From contig NOKP01000018.1 in NCBI GenBank assembly GCA_002682825.1, forward strand, positions 809,783-873,782: DNA of 64,000 nt. The letters are read 5' to 3'. The stretch is from Neonectria sp. B-13 (taxonomy: Eukaryota; Ascomycota; Sordariomycetes; Hypocreales; Nectriaceae). The notes beneath the pieces were generated by a model. The model worked only from the letters and a program-made list of their open reading frames with translations. It was not told the origin of the DNA and did no database searches. A program made the translations under genes and the position numbers. Shown here one piece after another: positions 1 through 12,700 of this stretch. The number at the start of each line of letters is the position of its first letter. Position 1 is the stretch's first letter.

Positions 1-996
1 TTGCGGGGAGACCTACTGCCGTCTGCGGCGAACTTCATGCCAGCAAAGTCGTCGCTCAAAACCTCCGGGTCTGCATCATATCGGTCGTAATCTCCGCTTC
101 GTCGGCTGGACTCTCCAGGGCGGCGAAAGGGTTCTCCTTGTCGCTGTGCGCCCTCCTCGCTCTCATCAAAGTTCTCCTCGATCTTCTTCTTCAGGTTCGT
201 AATCCATCCATTGACCTTAGTCTGGGTCTCAAAGAATCCTTTGCGCAGGTTTTCCGTGATGATGGGGAGGTCATCGTCGAGGAAGCTGTGTTCGGGGTCG
301 TCGTCTCCCCGTCCCTCCTGAACATGTCTCGTTCGTCCACCACCGGGACCTCGATTAGCAGTCCGATTCTCGTACGCGCCCACGTTATCGTAGTGTTCCG
401 CAAGCTGGCGCGCATATAGTTCGTCCGCCTCCACTTGCGATATCTGCCCCCTGGCCTGTGGCCTGGGAGGCTGAGGAGGTGGCACTTCATCGTCGTCGGG
501 CTCGTTCCTCACGGCATCGGGATCCGTCATCTCTGCCAATACATCAGTTTCCGAGTTCTCCATCAGGGGAGGCGGGGGGGTACACACCGAGCAACGCGTT
601 AAAGGCGGGCTCGACACGGCCACTGCTCGCCCTCAAGACAGCCTTGATAACACCGGTATCCACGGTAGGAAAAGCCTCCTTCAAAATCATCTCGTTCTTC
701 TGCGTCTCGGTGAGCGGGCGGGGAGGCTTAGGCGGAGGAACATCGGTTGTAGAGGAAGGGGCGTTGGTGGTCGCCGCTGCGTTGGTCGCAGGGCCATCGT
801 CTCCGTGGAGGCTGGTCTCCTGGAAATCGTCGTCATCCATATCGAGGGGCCGGACTGTGGTGGGTGACTCCGCGCCGCTCTCCGCCGTGGTCTTGGTCTG
901 CAAATGGTGGAGTGGTCAGTCGCCTTGCCTTGCGCATAAAGATTCGCTTTGTCCCTCTGCGGGCTCTCAACGTACCGTCTCCGTAGGAGCTGACAT
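1..996 (-). CDS. CUE-domain ubiquitin-binding protein (Cue5-like), 3' end beyond window
   Basis: Three exons are visible: 996-976, 897-588 and 532 to the window edge. The N-terminus is acidic and proline-rich. A CUE domain lies at about residues 71-112, with the Phe-Pro pair in EAFPTVD and the closing di-leucine in FNALLEMTDPD. The second intron (587-533, 55 nt) is needed: reading through gives a stop, while splicing joins the two halves of the CUE end. After it come a proline-rich stretch, a likely helical segment (VEADELYARQLAEHYDN) and a charged C-terminal part. CUE domains bind mono-ubiquitin; in yeast, Cue5 links ubiquitinated aggregates to Atg8 for autophagy. The aggrephagy role is inference from family resemblance. 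No Atg8-interacting motif was assigned and the C-terminus is missing. It is divergent from the helicase gene at 1497. Confidence 0.82.
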
Positions 997-1496
997 GTTG
1001 TATCAGTGTAGTATCTCTCAATAACACACCAACTGGGGCGGCTTCAGGTTCAGAGGGTATTCGGCTTAGGATTCCGCTCTGCTGCGATCTTGCTGAAGGA
1101 GGAGGTCTAGGGAAATTGGTAGATTTCGCTTCAGCCTGGCCTGCCCGTGATAATAAGGCAATGAGGCGCGAGGGGTCGGTCGACTGGGCCACGACGCCGA
1201 TGACGTGCCCCACATATGAAGCTGTCCAAGCCACAACCTAATTCGCCACAATTGACTACTGCCTAGCATTTTAGCAGGGGTTCGGTCATTTGGTCTAGGG
1301 TAGCGACCTTGATTCTGAACTTTGAGAGCTGGAATAAACAAAGACTGTCCTGATACTATTATCGCTTCGTGAGGGTATCAAGGTTGTCATGCAATCAGTT
1401 TGGCGGCTTGGCGTTTAACTTTACACCGAAATAATCGACTTTTGACCTTCTTTACGTCTTGGCGCGTGCTAGGCAAGGAGTAGATCTCGACCAAGT
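997..1496. promoter_or_regulatory. Divergent intergenic promoter region, CUE gene / DEAH helicase
   Basis: These 500 bases separate two start codons pointing away from each other, so they must hold both promoters and 5' leaders. Short open frames here are not coding-like. No TATA box or recognised operator was assigned. Confidence 0.5.
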
Positions 1497-3586
1497 ATGG
1501 CAGACTTAGATATTGACTCGTCCTTCATTCCGGCTTTGCACAAACCGGCAGCCCTCCTCCCAATCGCCAAACACCGAGAGAGTTTGTTGTATGTCATCGA
1601 GACGCACTCTGTCACAATCGTCATCGGCCAAACAGGTTCCGGCAAGACGACACAGATACCCCAGTTCTTGGAGAGCGCAGGATGGTGCTGCGATGGAAAA
1701 CTCATTGGTGTCACACAGGTACTCATCTGTCCAAGACTTCACTTGAATCATAACTGACAAATATCTCCCAGCCTCGCAGAGTTGCAGCCACGACAGTTGC
1801 CCTACGCGTCGCTGAAGAATTTGGTTGCGAGGTCGGCAAAGAGGTCGGATACTCCATCCGATTCGAGGATGTCACTTCCGCCGCAACGAAAATCAAGTTT
1901 CTTACAGATGGACTTCTCATCCGAGAAGCCCTCGTGGACCCCCTACTAACACGCTACTCCGTCATCATGGTCGACGAAGCCCACGAAAGGTCTATCAGCA
2001 CAGACATTCTCCTCGGACTACTAAAGAAGATTCGCCGGAAGCGTCCAGATCTTCGAATTATCATCAGCAGTGCTACACTCCAGGCGAAGGAATTTCTGGA
2101 CTTCTTTACACAAAGCAGCGAAGACCAGGCATCCAAGGGGAGTGGTGATGCAAAAGATGAAATTGGGGCCATTGTCAGCCTCGAGGGTAGGACGTACCCG
2201 ATCGACATCCTCTACCTGGAGTCTCCCGCGGAGGACTACTTGGAGAAGGTCGTCAGCGTCGTTCACGACATACACACCCAAGAGGGCGAGGGAGACATCC
2301 TTGTCTTCCTGACCGGTCGCGAGGAAATTGACAACGCCATCGAAGCCGTTGCTGATCGGATGGCTGAGCTTGACGCAAGGCATGGCCCGCTGCTGGCACT
2401 GCCTCTTTATGCTGGCCTCTCAAGCGAACAACAAATGTACATCTTTGACAAGCCACCCGAGGGAACGAGAAAGGTGGTCTTCTCTACGAATATTGCCGAG
2501 GCATCGGTGACCATTGACGGCATCGTCTACGTGGTCGACACTGGATTTGTCAAGTTGAGGGCCTATAACCCAAGAACTGGCATCGAGTCACTGACAGCCA
2601 CGCCCATCTCCAAGGCAGCGGCGTCACAGCGAGCAGGCCGAGCAGGTCGAACGCGGCCAGGGAAGTGCTTCCGGCTCTACACGGAGCAGAGTTACGAAGC
2701 CCTACCGGAGGCCAACATCCCGGAACTTCAGAGATCGAATTTGGCCCCTGTTATTCTGCAACTGAAGGCCCTAGGCATCGACAACGTCGTTCGCTTCGAC
2801 TTCCTGAACTCTCCACCAGCAGAATTGATGTCCAAGGCTCTTGAACTACTCTACGCACTGGGAGCACTGGACGAGTACGCGAAGCTGACCAGGCCACTTG
2901 GATCGAGGATGGCCGAGCTGGCGGTGGAGCCTATGATGGCCAAGACGTTGCTCTCGGCCCAGTCGTTTGGCTGCCTGAGTGAGATATTGACCATCGCGGC
3001 GATGACTACTCTGGGTGGAAGTGTGTGGTTCCACCACGATGGAGAGAGAAAGAAGATGGAGACGTCTAGGAGGAAATTCGCAGTGGAAGAGGGTGACCAT
3101 CTAACACTACTAAATGCCTACCAAGCCTTTGTTACTAAGGGGAAGAAGGAGGCAAGATTCTGTCACGAAAACCACCTCAACTACAAATCGATGACCCGGG
3201 CCGTGAGCATCCGAGCGCAGCTCAAGCGGTACCTGGAGCGATTTAGCATCAATGTGGACGAAACTCTGGCCGGCCAGCCGTCATCTTCGTCGTCGACGGA
3301 CAACACGACGAAGGCGGAGCAGATCCGACGGTGCTTGACGGCGGGCTACTTTGCACATGTCGCCAGGATGCAGCCGGATGGAACGTTCCGAAACGTCGAG
3401 GGCGGGACGGTGCTATACGCACATCCGAGCTCGCTCATGTTTAACCGTAAAGCAGACTGGGTCATCTTCCACGAGGTGATGGAAACGGGCAGCAAGATCT
3501 TCATCCGGGATCTGACTAAGATTGAAAAGGGCTGGCTACTGGAGTACGCCCCCGAGTTCTATAAAGTGGCAGACAGGCCCGGATGA
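1497..3586 (+). CDS. DEAH-box RNA helicase, DHX35 type
   Basis: Two exons (1497-1718 and 1772-3586) give 678 residues, close to human DHX35 (about 700). Walker A GQTGSGKT is at about 44-51, DEAH at 142-145, SAT at about 174-176, TNIAEASVTIDGI in the second RecA-like lobe, and motif VI QRAGRAGRTRPG at about 360-371. The winged-helix/HA2 and OB-fold regions follow. The short N-terminus, without the long RS or S1 extensions of Prp2, Prp16 or Prp22, favours DHX35. That family is spliceosome-associated and present in filamentous fungi but absent from budding yeast. The protein should unwind RNA or remodel RNPs using ATP in the nucleus. The 53-nt intron falls between GVTQ and PRRVAATT of motif Ia and has a CTGAC branch site. 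Confidence 0.93.
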
Positions 3587-6500
3587 AGGAGATGAGGCGC
3601 CAGGCATGGCAGCGCGGTGTGTCTTGGCCACCGCCGTTTCCCACACTGGGAACCTGGGGGTTGGAGGTGGCGCCGAAAGGTGGTGAAACGCGCTGAACGG
3701 CTGCGTCTGTGAGGATTCCTGGACGGTTTCACGATGAGGGGGCACGCAAGGATCACGGAGGGAGCGAGTCCTGAGGGATTTGCAGGCGAGATGGATGTCA
3801 CTGCTTGTTGGTTGTGGTTAGTGGTGTGACCTCGCTGTGTAACCTAGGGTTGGACGCGGTTGCAAGGGGGAGTAGGCAGGTATTCATAGTCTAGGTAAGC
3901 TAGTAGGCAGGCTACAAGATGCCCGCTGAATTGATAGCGTACGCAACTGCCTTCTGAGCAAATGTCGTTATTCGGCGAGTGTGTGAGGTATATCAAGTCA
4001 TGGTGGTGCGGGACATGGGCAGATACTGGATGGCGATTTTGGACCAGAGCAACCCCGGCAAAGATATTGTATTTACATGCAGTATTCGTACGCAGACCGA
4101 TATGGGTTAGGGCAGTGATGCCGGCCGTAGGTGCGGGCGTCTCGGGGCGCGAGTGTCGCTGATCAATGTCAAACAACGGACAAGCCAAGGCGAACAGGGC
4201 AGAGATGATGTGCGTCTGCCAACGACAAGTGGCTGGGTGGCCCGCAATCTCGCCAACTCAGCGCTGGTTTCCCGGCTGGGCGCTGTTTTCGTACCGAGCA
4301 GTACTATTCGGACAACAATGGTAGGCAACCTGCCATCCCATGTTTCCAGTTTTGCATTGTCGAGGCTCGCGTTCCTGCAATCTTGGATCTAGGGCTAGAG
4401 ATGAGAGAGGGACGACCGAGCAAGCGCATTGGCGTAGGTCATCTCCGCGGAGAGGATTGCGTAGGACGTGGGACGAAGAAAACCCACCGAAGGTGAACAA
4501 CACAGCCGCGCTTGCGTATGAGTCCACATGATGAGGGCATGGGGAATAATTACAGGTACGTACGTACCGCGAATTATCGCATTGTGCTATGCCAACTCAC
4601 CGAGCTGGATGACACAGACCAGGGGATGAGCCCTACAGTGGGACCCTTTCTACTTCGTAGGGGACGCGGGATTTGACAAGAGTGCGATATCCGACGCCCG
4701 TTCCATTGTTGATGTTGGATCAGAGACAGAAGTGGATTGCGCCCTTCTGGGACTAGGGCCAGGGGTATGTAGGATGTAAGGAGTTCAAGATACCAGCCGA
4801 CTACCCATTGACGCGCTGGCAATTACGTATTGGGTAGTACTTTGCGCTTAGTAACAATCAAACTGTACAGTAGCAACCGATTGTCTCGGTGTGAGCATCT
4901 ACCGCAGTGACGCCCCAGGCGCACTACGGCGGACACAAGATGGACATATCGTGACATGTGAGACCGTCAAGACAAGACATTCGGTAGCTTTAACGAGAGA
5001 CAGGCCTTCGTAGTGAATCGCTTTGTGCAGGAGGTCAGAGGATGCGCGTACGAAGTACGAATGACGGTGTCCGCGTACCTGCATCATCCTTGGACGCCAA
5101 TACGCCACTTCAGTGGATGGGATGTGCGGACACGCTTTCCCCTTACAGCCATCGGGCCCATTCGGCCCCATTCCACGGCCCTCGGGCCAGCCAATCCTGG
5201 GCGTCGGGTGCCTGGATTCGGCGGGTGGATCGCCTAGCAAAGCGGCGGGATGGATGTTGTGCAAAATGAAGAAATGCGACATGCACACCTCAACACCCAC
5301 TCGATTTTCGCTTTAGATGCGACGAGTGACGAGCGAGGCTTGTTATGCAGGTCCGGCGGTTCGTGACTTATGCAAGGCACTCGTTCGTGCAGCCGCCCAA
5401 AGATAAAAATGGATGTGATGAGTGTGTCTCGGACCAGGAGGCCATGGCGGTAATGAAGGCGCTGGATTGTTGGAAATTAAGGAAACCGCAGTAAATGTTG
5501 TTTTCCTTTTGCCTTTGATGAAATCAGCGTCGTCGTCTTTGATGTAGGAGATATGACAGAGGTAGCCTCGCCGCGATATCGCCATGGACATGTTGCCATT
5601 AGATTATTGCGACCTCAGAGCAACTAACGACCCCTGGACATGGATGGACTGAAGCCTCTGCCTTCCTCCAACTTCCTTGGTTCCTTGGTCTCTTGATGTC
5701 CTGGTCCCTTGGTGCTCCGCGGGTGCGCTGGCCAGCGCCGGACCATGTCTTGCTCAACGGGCTGCAGGGTTTCGCCGCGGGTGAGTGGTGGGATGGCGAG
5801 TCTGGCGATGGCGGTTTGAGTGGATAGGCGCCCCTTTCGCCCAATCTCTTGCCTCCGCCCTCCCCCCTTTGCGTCTCTGCAGGCCTGCAGGTTCAGGTTC
5901 CACGCCCCTTCCAAGGATTCATCCGAGGATCCAAGCATCCAAGCATCCAAAGAAGCTCCGAATGCGGATCCACACTCTAATCTCTCTTGGAGAGGCCTGC
6001 AAGGGACCCGACGCAAATCGTCCAATGAGACCCCGGATCAAACCCGTTGACGGGGGACGAATCCAGGTTCAACTGGACCATCGACCGCCTGCTCAGGGGA
6101 GAGGGGAGCAGGGCCCCATGAATGAATGGGCTGGGCTCTGGGGTGGCAGATACCTATCGCAGGCCGTCGCCCACTGGATGATGAGAGGAGAAGAGAGGAG
6201 AAGGGACCCGTTGATCCATGGATTCATTGGGTCGCCCCTCCCGGAGGAGACGGGAGCACCCAATTTAGACACAGGAGACAGCCTCTAGATTGCCCAAGCT
6301 CCATGGGTTCGTTCAACCTACTGGCGGGCTAGGTGCTAAGTGCTAGCGGAGGTGCCCTGTACTCTAGGTACTTCCATTAAGAACAGCCCTGCCTGCAACG
6401 GTAGGTACCTACCTACCTGACAGCAAGGTACGTAGCCCGCTGCAGCAAGCTCCATACCGCTGGGGCTCGGGGGCTGGACAGGCCTGGGCCGCGCTGCCTC

Positions 6501-7293
6501 GTCCCTGGCCTGTTCAGTCCCTCCGTCGTAGGTCAAGTCCCTGGTCGAGTCCTCGTGCGCACCTCAGCGCAGCGCAGAGCAGGGTACTCCGTGCTCCGTT
6601 CCTTAGCCCGTACTCCCGGCCATCCATTTCGTCTCTTCCTCCCTCTTGGCCCTTTCCTACCTACGACTCTTCTCCATCGTCAGTCCCTCTCTTTCTTCTC
6701 CAACTGTCGACGACCACGAAGACGACGGTAGCCTCCTCCGTCTCTCGCTCCCCTCCTCTGCCTGCCAGCGGGCTCGTCATTCTTTTATATTTGCCTTAAT
6801 TCGGGAATTTCTTGTCTTGTTGACAACCTCCCAACCGTCATTCATTCCTTTCGTTGTCTCGCGTTCAGTGCTGCCCCCGTCCAGCCCAGAGACCTGTCCC
6901 TCTTTACACATCATCACTGCCAAATCTCTGGCTCTCGCTCGCTGGTTCTTTGACATTTGTTTTGCCAATTTACACCCCGATTTCTGCTTTTCTCCTGCTT
7001 TCAGCCTTCCCGACGAAACGAAGAATACACCCACCGATCGACCACTGCGTTGCCTACCCCGATATACAAACATCCCGACGTCAACACGCTCTTCGATCAT
7101 TTCAACAAATCGTAAATCTTAATGGTCATGACAGCTGTTTGGAGGATTTAATTCGAGAAAGTCTTAATCATTTACACCGACTTCCCAGGGCTCTTGTTTT
7201 GTGGAGGTCAACACATCGGCGCTTCCTTGTCGCCATCCCTTGCTTCTCCGAGTTGCTGGTCGTACGCACATAAACACCACACACCCCTTCACC
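3587..7293. other. Intergenic region, 3.7 kb, with long pyrimidine-rich leader
   Basis: No open frame here has credible coding character on either strand. Visible content: short direct repeats of GGTACCTACCTACC/GTACGTA type near 4553-4570 and 6380-6435, a small AAGCATCC tandem near 5932-5950, and a CT-rich stretch from about 6600 to 7290 that is probably the promoter and 5' UTR of the membrane-protein gene at 7294. An unannotated non-coding transcript cannot be excluded. Confidence 0.5.
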
Positions 7294-9719
7294 ATGGAAC
7301 TCACCCACCGCACCCAGGGCTATCGCCTGCAGCCCCGGATCAATCTTCGACGAGATGTCTCGCCCGTTATCACGGAGACCGCTACGATGACGACAAATGT
7401 GGTTACCCGCATTTTTGGCCGAGCAGACGCAGACAAGTGCAAGGAGTCGCCCAACTCCAACACATGCGAGAAACCTGTCAGCGCCAGCACCACTCTGATT
7501 GTTATTGTGGTAGTGTATGTCCGCCGAGATCCCCTTCATGAGCTCCCGGAGTTTGTGAGTAGAAATGACATAGTACTGACGGGGTTTCTAGTGTTCCGGT
7601 TGTACTCCTAGCAGGTCTTCTCTTCTACCTCCACCGCAAAAACGTCCAGAGACAGCAGTTGGAGGAGCTTCATGATCCCCACAAGAGCTTGGACTTTGGC
7701 CTGGGTGAGGGCAAGAAGAACCGCAAAAGTCTTTTCATGGGAGGAGGAGGTGAGAAGGGCATGAGCCACAAGCAGAGTCAGCTCTCTATGGACATGAACC
7801 TCTCGTCTCCCTATCTTCTACCCCCAGGTCTTCAACAGTCTCAGGAGTCGCTTCACTCACTAGCCCGCTCGCTTGGCAACGACCACCAGGACCCGTACCA
7901 GCAGGCCGCAATCTACCCGAACAGCGAGACTGGCTCCATGAGATCCATGCCTTACAGCAAAGAATCGTCGTCGCTCTACACTAAGTCGAGTGGAAAGCAC
8001 ATGTCTGGCACCACCGGGCGGTCTGTTCCCTCCCAGAGGATGCCTCCCCGAACCAACTCCCTGCCCAAATCGCCCACTTCGCCAGACGACGTCAAGATCA
8101 ACCCCTTTGCCATTCCCGCCATCCCCGAGCCCGCCCATAAGCTCCAGTCTCCCGTGGAATCCGACAACGGAAGCTTCCAGCCCAAGGCCATCATTCCCGA
8201 GATTGGCAATGTTTCCGACTTCGATGACAAGTACAACACTCCTGTTCAGCAGCCGCAGCTTGCCCGATCCAAGAGCCCCCAGTTCGAGCTCCCCCTTCTT
8301 TCCGACGTTAGCAACAGCAATGCTGGTACGCCCGTCGCAGATGGTTTCCCTCTTCCTCCCCACCGAGGTCGCGAGTCGAACGCTGCTGGCCTTGGCTTGA
8401 ACTTCCATCTTCCCAAGGCTCCCGTTTCCCCAGGTCACGAAGCCCCTATGTCTGCCCCTCTCCCGATGCACGGCCAACAGCACAACGAGTCCCAGTTCAA
8501 CGCGTACCAGCCTGAGATTGAGACTTCTGAGTACTACGATGACTACGAGGACTTCGATCGTGGCCGCTCGACTCAGCGAGCCTCATTTGTGGAAGATATC
8601 CCCCCACAGCAGCAAGCACAGGGCCTGGGAGTTCCACAACAGCAGAACAAGAGACTGTCCGTCGGACTTCGCCCTTTGCCTCCGGATGAGGTTACCGAGT
8701 CTGAGGACCCTGAGTATCGTGCCAACCGTATCCGATCCTTCTACAAGGAGTACTTCGAGGACAGTAGTAGCAAGGAGCCCCCGCCACCCATGCCAGCGCC
8801 TCCCAAAGCCGGACAATACTATGAGGACTACGACCAGGGCTATCTGGGCGAAGCGGCCGCGTACTTCGACCCCGAAAGCAATGCCTTTGTTATGCCTTAC
8901 GCAGAGCCTGTTACCCGTCGTGCTATGACGCCTCCTCCAGCTGGTCGCCGTCAGTTCGGCGGAGGGCCTGGCGGACCTGGTGGACCCGGACCCCGTGGAC
9001 CTGGTGGATCTCGTCCCCATGGCCCTCATGGCTCGCTCGGAGGCATGAGCCTTCCCGGTGGACCTCATGGCCGTCCCCGTGCTGGATCTGCCTTCGGTCC
9101 CCATGGTGGATCCCGTGCTGGATCTCGTGCTGGATCTGCTTTCGGACCCCGACCCGACTCATCTGCGTCCGCCCGATCGCGTCAGCAGCCTAGGAAGAAC
9201 CTTCCGCCACCAGCACCCCTTACGACCCTGCCCACGCCCTCAAAGCTCAAGGATGACTCGTTTGCCCTCCTGGGAGTTATCGACTTTGCCCCTCCTGATA
9301 CTTTCAAGGATACTGCAGCCGGCCGCTCTCAAAGCCCGCTCGGTGAGAGGCGCGCCTACTCTCCCCAGGTGCCCTCCGCTACCCCGGTCGTTTCGGCCTT
9401 TGAGGAGCTAGCTGCTCTCCCTAGCCCGTAAGTTTGTGACTTGATATTCATTGGAAACTAGCTAACATATGATAGTCACTTGCTCCGCAAGTCGAGCACG
9501 TTCACTGGTCTGGATTTCGCCCCTCCTAAGAAGTTCAAGGACGCCGACACTATGAGCGATGCTGGAAGTATCAAAAGTAACCGTAGCGGCATCTCAGCCG
9601 CCCAGCTGGGAGCCATCCGCGGTGGCGCGGGACGCGTGAGTCGTCTTCCGGGAGACACAGTGTTCACGCAAGCCTCTGTTGGAGACCAACTGAAGCCACA
9701 ATGGGGAATGCGCCAATAA
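7294..9719 (+). CDS. Single-pass membrane protein with long disordered cytoplasmic tail, unknown function
   Basis: Three exons (7294-7514, 7592-9427, 9476-9719) give 766 residues. I do not recognise a named family. The N-terminus has no signal peptide. Residues 1-66 are short and contain two Cys. One transmembrane helix is at about 67-87 and is created by splicing exon 1 to exon 2. It is followed by LHRKN-type basic residues, which predicts an N-out, C-in topology. The tail of about 680 residues is disordered: Ser/Pro-rich, then acidic with Tyr-Asp pairs, then Gly-Pro-Arg-His repeats near residue 550. A short motif occurs twice, DFAPPDTFKD (about 638-647) and DFAPPKKFKD (about 699-708). The start is the ATG in an ACCATGG context; the in-frame extension upstream lacks an ATG. 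A surface sensor or scaffold role is plausible but unproven. Confidence 0.8.
8939..9165 (+). repeat. Low-complexity Gly/Pro/Arg coding repeat
   Basis: Within the membrane-protein gene, imperfect GGTGGACC and GTGCTGGATC-type units encode Gly-Pro-Gly-Gly and Arg-Ala-Gly-Ser repeats. It may vary in length between isolates. Confidence 0.6.
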
Positions 9720-12700
9720 GCGCAAACACCTTCGTTAGTCTTCAGTGTCTGAGACTACAGCTGGTGATACCGTAAAGGCTTTTCGGAGCCTTGGCGTTTC
9801 TGGCATTGCATTACATCACAGCGTGCGCTGGACTAGTCATTTTGAATATTTCTTTCCCGCTTCATAGGCGTACTTTGAGGGTCATGACGACTGGCGATTT
9901 ATTTCTCTCTTGTTTAGGAGAACTTGCAAGGCTTTGCATATAGAAGGGCAGGAAAACCACACGACAAACTAGATGACGACTGCCTGTCTGGACGATGTCC
10001 GGCAAACTGTACATAGGTCAACTGGATGTGGTGTTGACAATATCAATCAATACTGTCATATTTTTCTACGGACAAATCGGACTGTGTCTTGTCTGTAAAT
10101 GAATCAATTTGTGGTTGAATCCATCTAAACTGCTCACGTCTGTGGCTGTCCTTCATCGTCACTTCCGTGAAACGAGTTGTGTGTATTTTGAGGCCCTTTG
10201 CGCAGGCCGATGATGGACGACAGGCTTGATGCCCTTGCGGCTATGGCTGAGCGTGGGTTGTCTGTTTAGGGTTCACTCGAACTCTCGCAGCTGGAGGTGG
10301 TGTAATGGTTGGAAGTTTAGAACTTAAATGAAATTGGTGTGTGAAACTAACGGTATACAGTTGCAATGACGATGGGTACGGCGGGAGTTAGAGTTCGTCT
10401 AGACGCGAAACTGTCATGGGGGAACGGGTGAGAGCTATGTCAATGGTTTTGGAAGCGTTGAAGGCTTTGTGTGAGTTTCTCACTTGCGTCTCACTACTAT
10501 TTTCCTGGTAAAGTATTGACAAAGGTGGGAGTCAGACTTGGGCCCAAGCAGATATTGACACACTCCCCATATGCTTAGAGTCGTAAACGCACAACTTTCT
10601 GGGGAAGCAAAATATTCATAATACCCCAAGAATAAGCAGTTGCATGTAAAGCCTTCATTGAGCTTCGATATGAAGTCGCGCTTCTCCAACAACGTAACAG
10701 ATAGATAGTATCGGCCGATGGCAATGAACAGACCAATGCAGGCCTTAGGCTACAAGGCCCAGCAACGAACCATTGCCATGAAGGGCAGGGGAAACGCTTC
10801 CGTGGGGCGATTGCCATTCAGCTGAGACCAGGGTGCCTTCGGTTGGTGCTGAGCCACTCTAGAACTCGTATACATACCCAGGGCCGATCACGACGTGAGA
10901 AAAAAATCCTCCAGCTTACTCCGTATGGGGTCCTGGTTTCGTGATGGCCGAGAGACGAGCCATATCGAGAGGCGATATTACAGTGCGATTGGGCTGCTAT
11001 GTATGGACGAGGGCACAACTTGTCAGCATGGTACTCAACTTTATGTAAGGTTACTCGGGATCGGGGCGGCGTCATCTTTCTGATGGAGCCAGTGGAGTTA
11101 GATACTGGGACCCGCCAAAGACACGCGACCGGCTTCCTATTTTTGGGGGCGGCGGAGGGGAGATGAGGAGTGGGGATGGGTTGGTTGGTAGCTGATTTCT
11201 TTGGGAACATGGCAACATGGAGCTTCACCAAGAGAGAATATACATCGACAGAAAGATGGGAAGCCCACGGTGAGCCAGCTGAGGCAATTATTATGAGCTT
11301 ACTGGGAGAGTGAACCCGCTTTCTTGGTGTGCCAATATTTGATCATTCATCAGACGGGGATAAGATCTGGATCGGAGGGGGATAATTACAGGCCCACTGC
11401 TACTGCTACAGGTAGGGATTGAGGTTGGCGGCGATAGGGTGTGAGTGAACATGGGTGCTGGGTTGCGAATGCGATTGTGTCCTTGAATGATGAACCAGTT
11501 TGCCAGCCATTGGATCCGGCTCAAAGTCCGATGCGCATCTCACAGTCTATGCCTGCCTGGTCTCGTTCCTCGCATTTCCGGGCCGCGCTGTGCCGTGCCT
11601 CGTTGGGACCGACACACAAGGCGAGGTGGTATTGCCGTGGACGAGACGAATTGGAAGATTAGCACCGCGATAGCCCGGGGTGTTATTAGAAGCGTCATTT
11701 CCAGGGCTTTGTGTAGCGTTCTTTCTCGGAGCTGACTTCCATTGTTCCTCACGTGGGAGAAAGAGAGAGAGGGTAGACTATTGAAGCGCATCGGCCAAGA
11801 AACGGGAGACGTGTTGCGATTCAGTGCATTCCATCTAGACGACGCAAGTGGACCTCATCGATGTCGGTGTTCTGGCTGTCCAAGAAGTACGTACGAATGC
11901 CGCTGATGATTGTGGTACGGCCGTGTCGTAACGTTGCGGGCGGGGCCCCCCAGATTGATTCTACTCCCCGAGCGGACCTGTTGGCTCCCGTCGCGATGAC
12001 GTCCCGATGAGGAAAGGATTGCAAGCCCATCTCCAATTGGGCAGCGATCGTCCTTAGCTCGCAAGAAGGGGAGCGAAAGGTTGGAAGGTTGGAAAGGCCT
12101 GCAAGCGAAGAGGAACAGGAAATTGGGGCTGCGTGTGCCGTGCCGCTGGTGGGCGGTCTGCTCACCGGGCTCGTTCATATCCGGTGAACGGGGCAATCCC
12201 TACCAGTAACGGGATTGCACATAAGCACTGCTACCGGATGCTGTTTATTCGCCGTACCTTACATAGTAGTCCGCAGCAGCAAATATCCATCAATCCTACT
12301 TGATAGATTGTTCTGTTACCCGACCGACCTCGCCGTGGCATGTGGCCAGCTCTGCTTCCTTTCTTGTCCGTTCAGAGGGCTGGCGTTGGAATCCTGCGCC
12401 ACACAGCGGCCTGCACGCAGTAGGTGCTGGATCGAGTGGTGGATAATGTCGTATATGAGCATGCGTCCAGGTGGGCTTCCAAGGCGCTAGGACTTTTGGT
12501 TGGCAGTGGAATACGATATTCGGGGACGAACGAGCATCGTGAATGAGATGGAGGAATAGACATTCGCCGGCTGTGAATCAAAAGATTGGAACTTCCATTG
12601 CTGGTGTTGGGAAAGGGAGAACAGGATGGATTGGATGGTGAAGACGGACGGCCTACCACTTGACTCAGGGGAAACACTCGGAGAGGGCATTACTGCAATA

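Noticed and set aside
544..903. A complete 119-residue protein on the minus strand ending at 544
   Set aside because: It is exon 2 of the CUE gene read into the next intron; splicing at 588/532 restores the domain.
4899..5300. Minus-strand frame of 133 residues in the first large gap
   Set aside because: Composition is Cys/His/Pro-rich without any domain, and several overlapping frames exist, which is typical of non-coding sequence.
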